Shown here: piece after piece, positions 30,604 to 33,269 of the stretch
How positions within the stretch are numbered: position 1 is the stretch's first letter
Layout: each line of letters opens with the position of its first letter
Assembly (NCBI GenBank): GCA_910577325.1
Contig: CAJTMR010000032.1
Span: 1-33,269 of the forward strand
Direction of reading: 5' to 3'
From: an uncultured Parabacteroides sp.
Lineage (GTDB): Bacteria; Bacteroidota; Bacteroidia; Bacteroidales; Tannerellaceae
Length of the DNA: 33,269 bases
Program-made: the position numbers and the translations under genes
Notes under the pieces: model-generated
What the model saw: only the letters and a program-made list of their open reading frames with translations
Database searches by the model: none
What the model was told of the DNA's origin: nothing

Positions 30604-31361
30604 TCCAAAACCTCTACCGACTTGATTACTACATTTTCCGTCGGGCGGTCTTGTTTGTTTGTCTTTACTTGCTGGATCGCGTCTACTACATCCAAGCCTT
30701 CCACTACTTCGCCGTAGACGGTGTACTGGTTGTCGAGGAAGGGCACGCCGCCGATCGTCTTGTAGGTCTCGCGCAGGTTGGCAGGTATCTTCGTCTCGTC
30801 TTTACGCTTTTCGGCTTCCAGTTCGGTCTTGCCGATCAGGGTGTCGCGGAGCACGGCGAGTTCTTCTTTGTTTCCGCTACGGTAGAGTTCCATGATCTTG
30901 GTTTTGTTCTCCGTCTGGAGGCGGTTGAAGATGGCCTGTTTCAGGCGTCCTTCCATTTGCTTTTCCATCTGGCCGAGTTCGGCATCCGAATATTTCTTGC
31001 CCGTGACGATATAGAACTGCGAGGCTGATGATGCCTTTTCCGGATTCACTTCGTCTCCGGTACGGGCGGCGCACAAGGCTCCCTTTTTATGGAAATATTT
31101 GGGGTAGTTGAATTCCGCCGGGACGGTATAGCCCAGGTCGCCGGCTCCCAAAGACTTGTTCATCGGGGCGTCTTTGGAGGTGATATCGCCGCCTTGCACC
31201 ATGAAATCTTTGATGACGCGGTGGAACAGCAGTCCGTCGTATTGTCCGGCTTTTGCCAGTTTGATGAAATTGTCGCGATGCTGCGGGGTGTCGTTATATA
31301 ATTGGAGTGTTATCTTTCCGAGCGTGGTGTCCATCACCACTAATGTTTCTTTTGTTTCCAT
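30600..31361 (-). CDS. Cyclophilin-type peptidyl-prolyl isomerase with charged insertion
   Basis: This 253-residue isomerase has no signal peptide, so it is predicted to be cytoplasmic. The cyclophilin fold is clear (LQLYNDTPQHRDNFIKLAKAGQYDGLLFHRVIKDFMVQGGD, SQFYIVTGKKY, YTVYGEVVEGLDVVDAI). The catalytic arginine and phenylalanine are in FHRVIKDFMVQGGD. Between about residues 133 and 198 it has a charged, probably helical insertion (GQMEKQMEGRLKQ..., NKTKIMELYRSGNKEELAVL...) that is much shorter in the neighbouring paralog. It starts 10 bases after the upstream cyclophilin gene and overlaps the MATE start codon by 4 bases. Confidence 0.93.
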   Translation of the reverse strand: METKETLVVMDTTLGKITLQLYNDTPQHRDNFIKLAKAGQYDGLLFHRVIKDFMVQGGDITSKDAPMNKSLGAGDLGYTVPAEFNYPKYFHKKGALCAARTGDEVNPEKASSASQFYIVTGKKYSDAELGQMEKQMEGRLKQAIFNRLQTENKTKIMELYRSGNKEELAVLRDTLIGKTELEAEKRKDETKIPANLRETYKTIGGVPFLDNQYTVYGEVVEGLDVVDAIQQVKTNKQDRPTENVVIKSVEVLE

Positions 31362-31371
31362 TCGTTGTTGT

Positions 31372-32049
31372 TTATTTGTTGACTATCTTCATTGATTTGA
31401 TCTTGATGTTCTTGACCGGCCGGTCTTCGGCGTTCGTTTCGGTGAACTGGATCTTGTCGACGGCTTTCATTCCGCTTACGACTTCGCCGAAGATCGTGTA
31501 TTTGCCGTCCAGGTGGGGCGTGCCGCCTTCCAACATATAGGCTTCGCGTTGTTCGGGGGTGAAGGTGTACCCTTCGTTTGCCACCTTCTTGTCCAATTCC
31601 ATTTCGGTGAAGAACTTCCCCGTGACGATGTAGAACTGGGTCGCCGACGAGGCGCGTTCGGGGTTTTCCTCGTCGCCCGTCCGGGCGGCGGCAAGCACCC
31701 CGCGTTTATGGAAATATTTCGGGTACACGATTTCCGCCGGGATGGTATAGCCCAGGTCGCCGTCGCCTAAATGTTGTTCCATCGGGGCGTCTTTTGAGTT
31801 GATGTCGCCTGCTTGTACCATGAACTGCTTGATGACGCGGTGGAACAGCAGTCCGTCATAGAGGTGTTCATTCACGTTCTTGATGAAGTTGTCACGATGC
31901 CGGGGGGTGTCGTTGAAGAGTTTCACCTTGATCTTTCCCATATCGGTGTCGATCAGTACCAGCGTTTCAACCTCTTGCGCTTGCAAATGGACGGATATCA
32001 GCGCCGTGAGGGCCACTAAACATATAGCAAACAGCTTTTTCATCATCAT
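31372..32049 (-). CDS. Exported cyclophilin-type peptidyl-prolyl isomerase
   Basis: This 225-residue isomerase has a typical signal peptide (KKLFAICLVALTALISVHLQAQ, cleavage near residue 25), so it is predicted to act in the periplasm on folding envelope proteins. It has the cyclophilin motifs VKLFNDTPRHRDNFIKNV, YDGLLFHRVIKQFMVQAGD, SATQFYIVTGKFF and YTIFGEVVSGMKAVDKI. It probably arose with the downstream cyclophilin by tandem duplication, one copy exported and one cytoplasmic. Three consecutive ATGs begin the ORF. It is the first gene of the operon, with a good promoter 20 bases upstream. Confidence 0.94.
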   Translation of the reverse strand: MMMKKLFAICLVALTALISVHLQAQEVETLVLIDTDMGKIKVKLFNDTPRHRDNFIKNVNEHLYDGLLFHRVIKQFMVQAGDINSKDAPMEQHLGDGDLGYTIPAEIVYPKYFHKRGVLAAARTGDEENPERASSATQFYIVTGKFFTEMELDKKVANEGYTFTPEQREAYMLEGGTPHLDGKYTIFGEVVSGMKAVDKIQFTETNAEDRPVKNIKIKSMKIVNK

Positions 32050-32069
32050 CTTGTTTTGTATTGTGGCAA

Positions 32070-32100
32070 CAAAAATAGTGATATTTACTCGTTAAAGCAA
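32070..32100 (-). promoter_or_regulatory. Promoter of the cyclophilin-MATE-fbp operon
   Basis: The minus strand has TTG (32098-32100) and TATTTTTG (32070-32077) separated by 20 bases. The predicted start is near 32063, about 14 bases before the first ATG. Confidence 0.65.
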
Positions 32101-32134
32101 TCATTTGGCGTAACCTTTTCCGCCGATAAACAAA

Positions 32135-32160
32135 TAGAGACGCACATGCGCGCGTCTCTA
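32135..32160 (-). terminator. Hairpin after the nucleotidyltransferase gene
   Basis: TAGAGACGC (32135-32143) and GCGTCTCTA (32152-32160) form a 9-bp GC-rich stem with an 8-base loop. On the minus strand the T-rich TTTGTTTATC follows. It lies about 45 bases past the nucleotidyltransferase stop codon. Confidence 0.65.
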
Positions 32161-32203
32161 CCGTAGTTCGTATTCCCGCTTCGGATGCGGAAACGGGTCG
32201 TTC

Positions 32204-33115
32204 TTAGAACAATTTGTCAGGATATTCGCCTGCATCGACCAATGCCTGGATCTTGTCCACGACTTCCTGGCGGTCTTCCGGATAGGTTACGCCGAACCAT
32301 TTGCTGGCTGTGTCCAGGACTTCGACCGTGGCGGTATTGTCGCTGATCAGCTTGTCGACCATCAGTGGGATGAAGAACTCGCTCTTCAGGTTTTCCATGT
32401 TCTTCGGGTCGCTCAGGAATGTCTTGAAGAATTCCTGGCTGTAGGCGAAGTAGTCAGGTGTGAAGCCCCAGAAGTTCATGCTGACCGGAGTCGTGTCGGG
32501 AGTAGCCGTCCATTCGCCGTTGTCGTCGATGTATTTGACTTCACCGTCGATACGTTGGATCTTGGTACGTTCGACAACGGAAGTCAGCAGGTGGTTTTCA
32601 TTGGTGCTGCAGATACCGCGTGATACCGTACCGCTTTCGCTGAGTGTGTTGCCTACGCGGAAACCTACCATCGAGTACACATTTTTGGAACCTTCCGGCA
32701 GATTGGCAAGGAATTTGCCCATGACCTGAAAGGAGTCGCGGCCGTAGAAGTCGTCGCAGTTGATGACGGCAAACGGTTCTTTGATCACTCCGGCTCCCAT
32801 CATGACGGCATGGTTCGTGCCCCACGGTTTGGTGCGCTCTGCCGGGCATACGAATCCTTCGGGCAGGTTGTCCAATGCCTGGAATACCAGTTCACAAGGG
32901 ATGTGACTTTCATATTTGGAGAGGATCTTGTCGCGAAAATCCTGTTCGAAATCTTTACGGATAACGAAAACGAGTTTGCCGAAACCGGCCTGGATCGCAT
33001 CGTAGATGGAATAATCCATAATTGTTTCACCGTTGGGACCCAGTCCGTCCAGTTGCTTCAAGCCTCCGTAGCGGCTTCCCATTCCGGCAGCTAATAAAAA
33101 TAATGTAGGTTTCAT
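32204..33115 (-). CDS. Sugar-phosphate nucleotidyltransferase-like protein
   Basis: This 303-residue protein has the nucleotidyltransferase fold of the GalU/RfbA group, which joins NTP and sugar-1-phosphate. The N-terminal signature LLAAGMGSRYGGLKQLDGLGPNGETIMDYSIYDA gives the nucleotide-binding glycine loop and lysine. The INCDDFYGRDSF segment is the metal-binding aspartate motif, and GTNHAVMMGAGVI matches the base-binding region. The sugar and nucleotide cannot be assigned from the sequence. It may prepare an activated sugar for cell-surface polysaccharide. It is monocistronic, with a TACTTTTG box about 40 bases upstream. Confidence 0.88.
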   Translation of the reverse strand: MKPTLFLLAAGMGSRYGGLKQLDGLGPNGETIMDYSIYDAIQAGFGKLVFVIRKDFEQDFRDKILSKYESHIPCELVFQALDNLPEGFVCPAERTKPWGTNHAVMMGAGVIKEPFAVINCDDFYGRDSFQVMGKFLANLPEGSKNVYSMVGFRVGNTLSESGTVSRGICSTNENHLLTSVVERTKIQRIDGEVKYIDDNGEWTATPDTTPVSMNFWGFTPDYFAYSQEFFKTFLSDPKNMENLKSEFFIPLMVDKLISDNTATVEVLDTASKWFGVTYPEDRQEVVDKIQALVDAGEYPDKLF

Positions 33116-33153
33116 GTTTTTTAAGTTTATATAGTGTTTTTGTTTTCTTCGGG

Positions 33154-33161
33154 CAAAAGTA
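33154..33161 (-). promoter_or_regulatory. Predicted -7 box of the nucleotidyltransferase gene
   Basis: The minus strand reads TACTTTTG, an exact TAnnTTTG match, giving a leader of about 32 bases. The -33 region falls in the ATGATTT tandem repeat at 33172-33199, which contains no TTTG on this strand. Confidence 0.5.
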
Positions 33162-33171
33162 GGAAATAAAT

Positions 33172-33199
33172 ATGATTTATGATTTATGATTTATGATTT
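33172..33199. repeat. Four tandem copies of ATGATTT
   Basis: ATGATTT is repeated exactly four times (33172, 33179, 33186, 33193). It lies where the -33 region of the nucleotidyltransferase promoter would be expected, so a change in copy number could alter promoter spacing. Confidence 0.7.
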
Positions 33200-33269
33200 A
33201 TTCGTTTACTCCTGACACGGCTCTTTCATTTAGGATTTCGCAGCTCGTTCAAAAATGTTGTTATTTTAT

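Overview
The window reads as chromosomal DNA of a gut-type Bacteroidales bacterium, most likely Parabacteroides or a close relative. The reasons are a SusC/SusD pair, repeated promoter boxes of the Bacteroidetes type (TAnnTTTG at -7, TTTG or TTG about 17-21 bases upstream), A-rich rather than Shine-Dalgarno-like start regions, and a class III fructose-1,6-bisphosphatase. The genus is inference. There is no rRNA, tRNA, CRISPR array or intact mobile element. Most genes are housekeeping or ordinary accessory genes.

Layout from the left. Bases 1-692 hold no convincing gene, only short repeats, inverted repeats and two very small ORFs that may be gene debris. Then come proS (minus), a GNAT acetyltransferase (minus) divergent from a small DUF695-like protein (plus), and a DUF4434-type exported lipoprotein (plus). 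The threonine operon thrA - ApgM-type phosphotransferase - thrC (minus, 4584-9538) is tightly packed. Its 250-base leader encodes a 20-residue peptide with six threonines, followed by mutually exclusive hairpins and a T-run, which is the layout of a ribosome-mediated attenuator. The middle gene very probably supplies the otherwise missing homoserine kinase.

Divergent from the threonine operon is an orphan susC/susD pair (10105-14736, plus) with its own promoter and terminator. Next are an M23 peptidase lipoprotein (minus) and a hexuronate block on the minus strand: a LacI-family regulator, uxuB and uxuA. A near-perfect 14-bp operator-like palindrome sits at the transcription start of uxuBA. 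A polytopic membrane protein follows.

A 650-base gap (19840-20489) carries two Bacteroidetes-type promoters and seven TGATAG copies with 11-base or 8-base spacing. It leads into a complete RND efflux operon (adaptor, HAE1 permease, outer membrane channel) followed by a stand-alone lpxA. Convergent with these is a four-gene minus-strand operon: an exported cyclophilin, a second cyclophilin with a charged insertion, a MATE transporter and fbp. A sugar-nucleotidyltransferase-like gene lies at the right end.

The observations most worth following are the threonine attenuator, the phased TGATAG array before the efflux pump, the uxuBA operator, and a 15-base motif placed 12-13 bases before two unrelated start codons.
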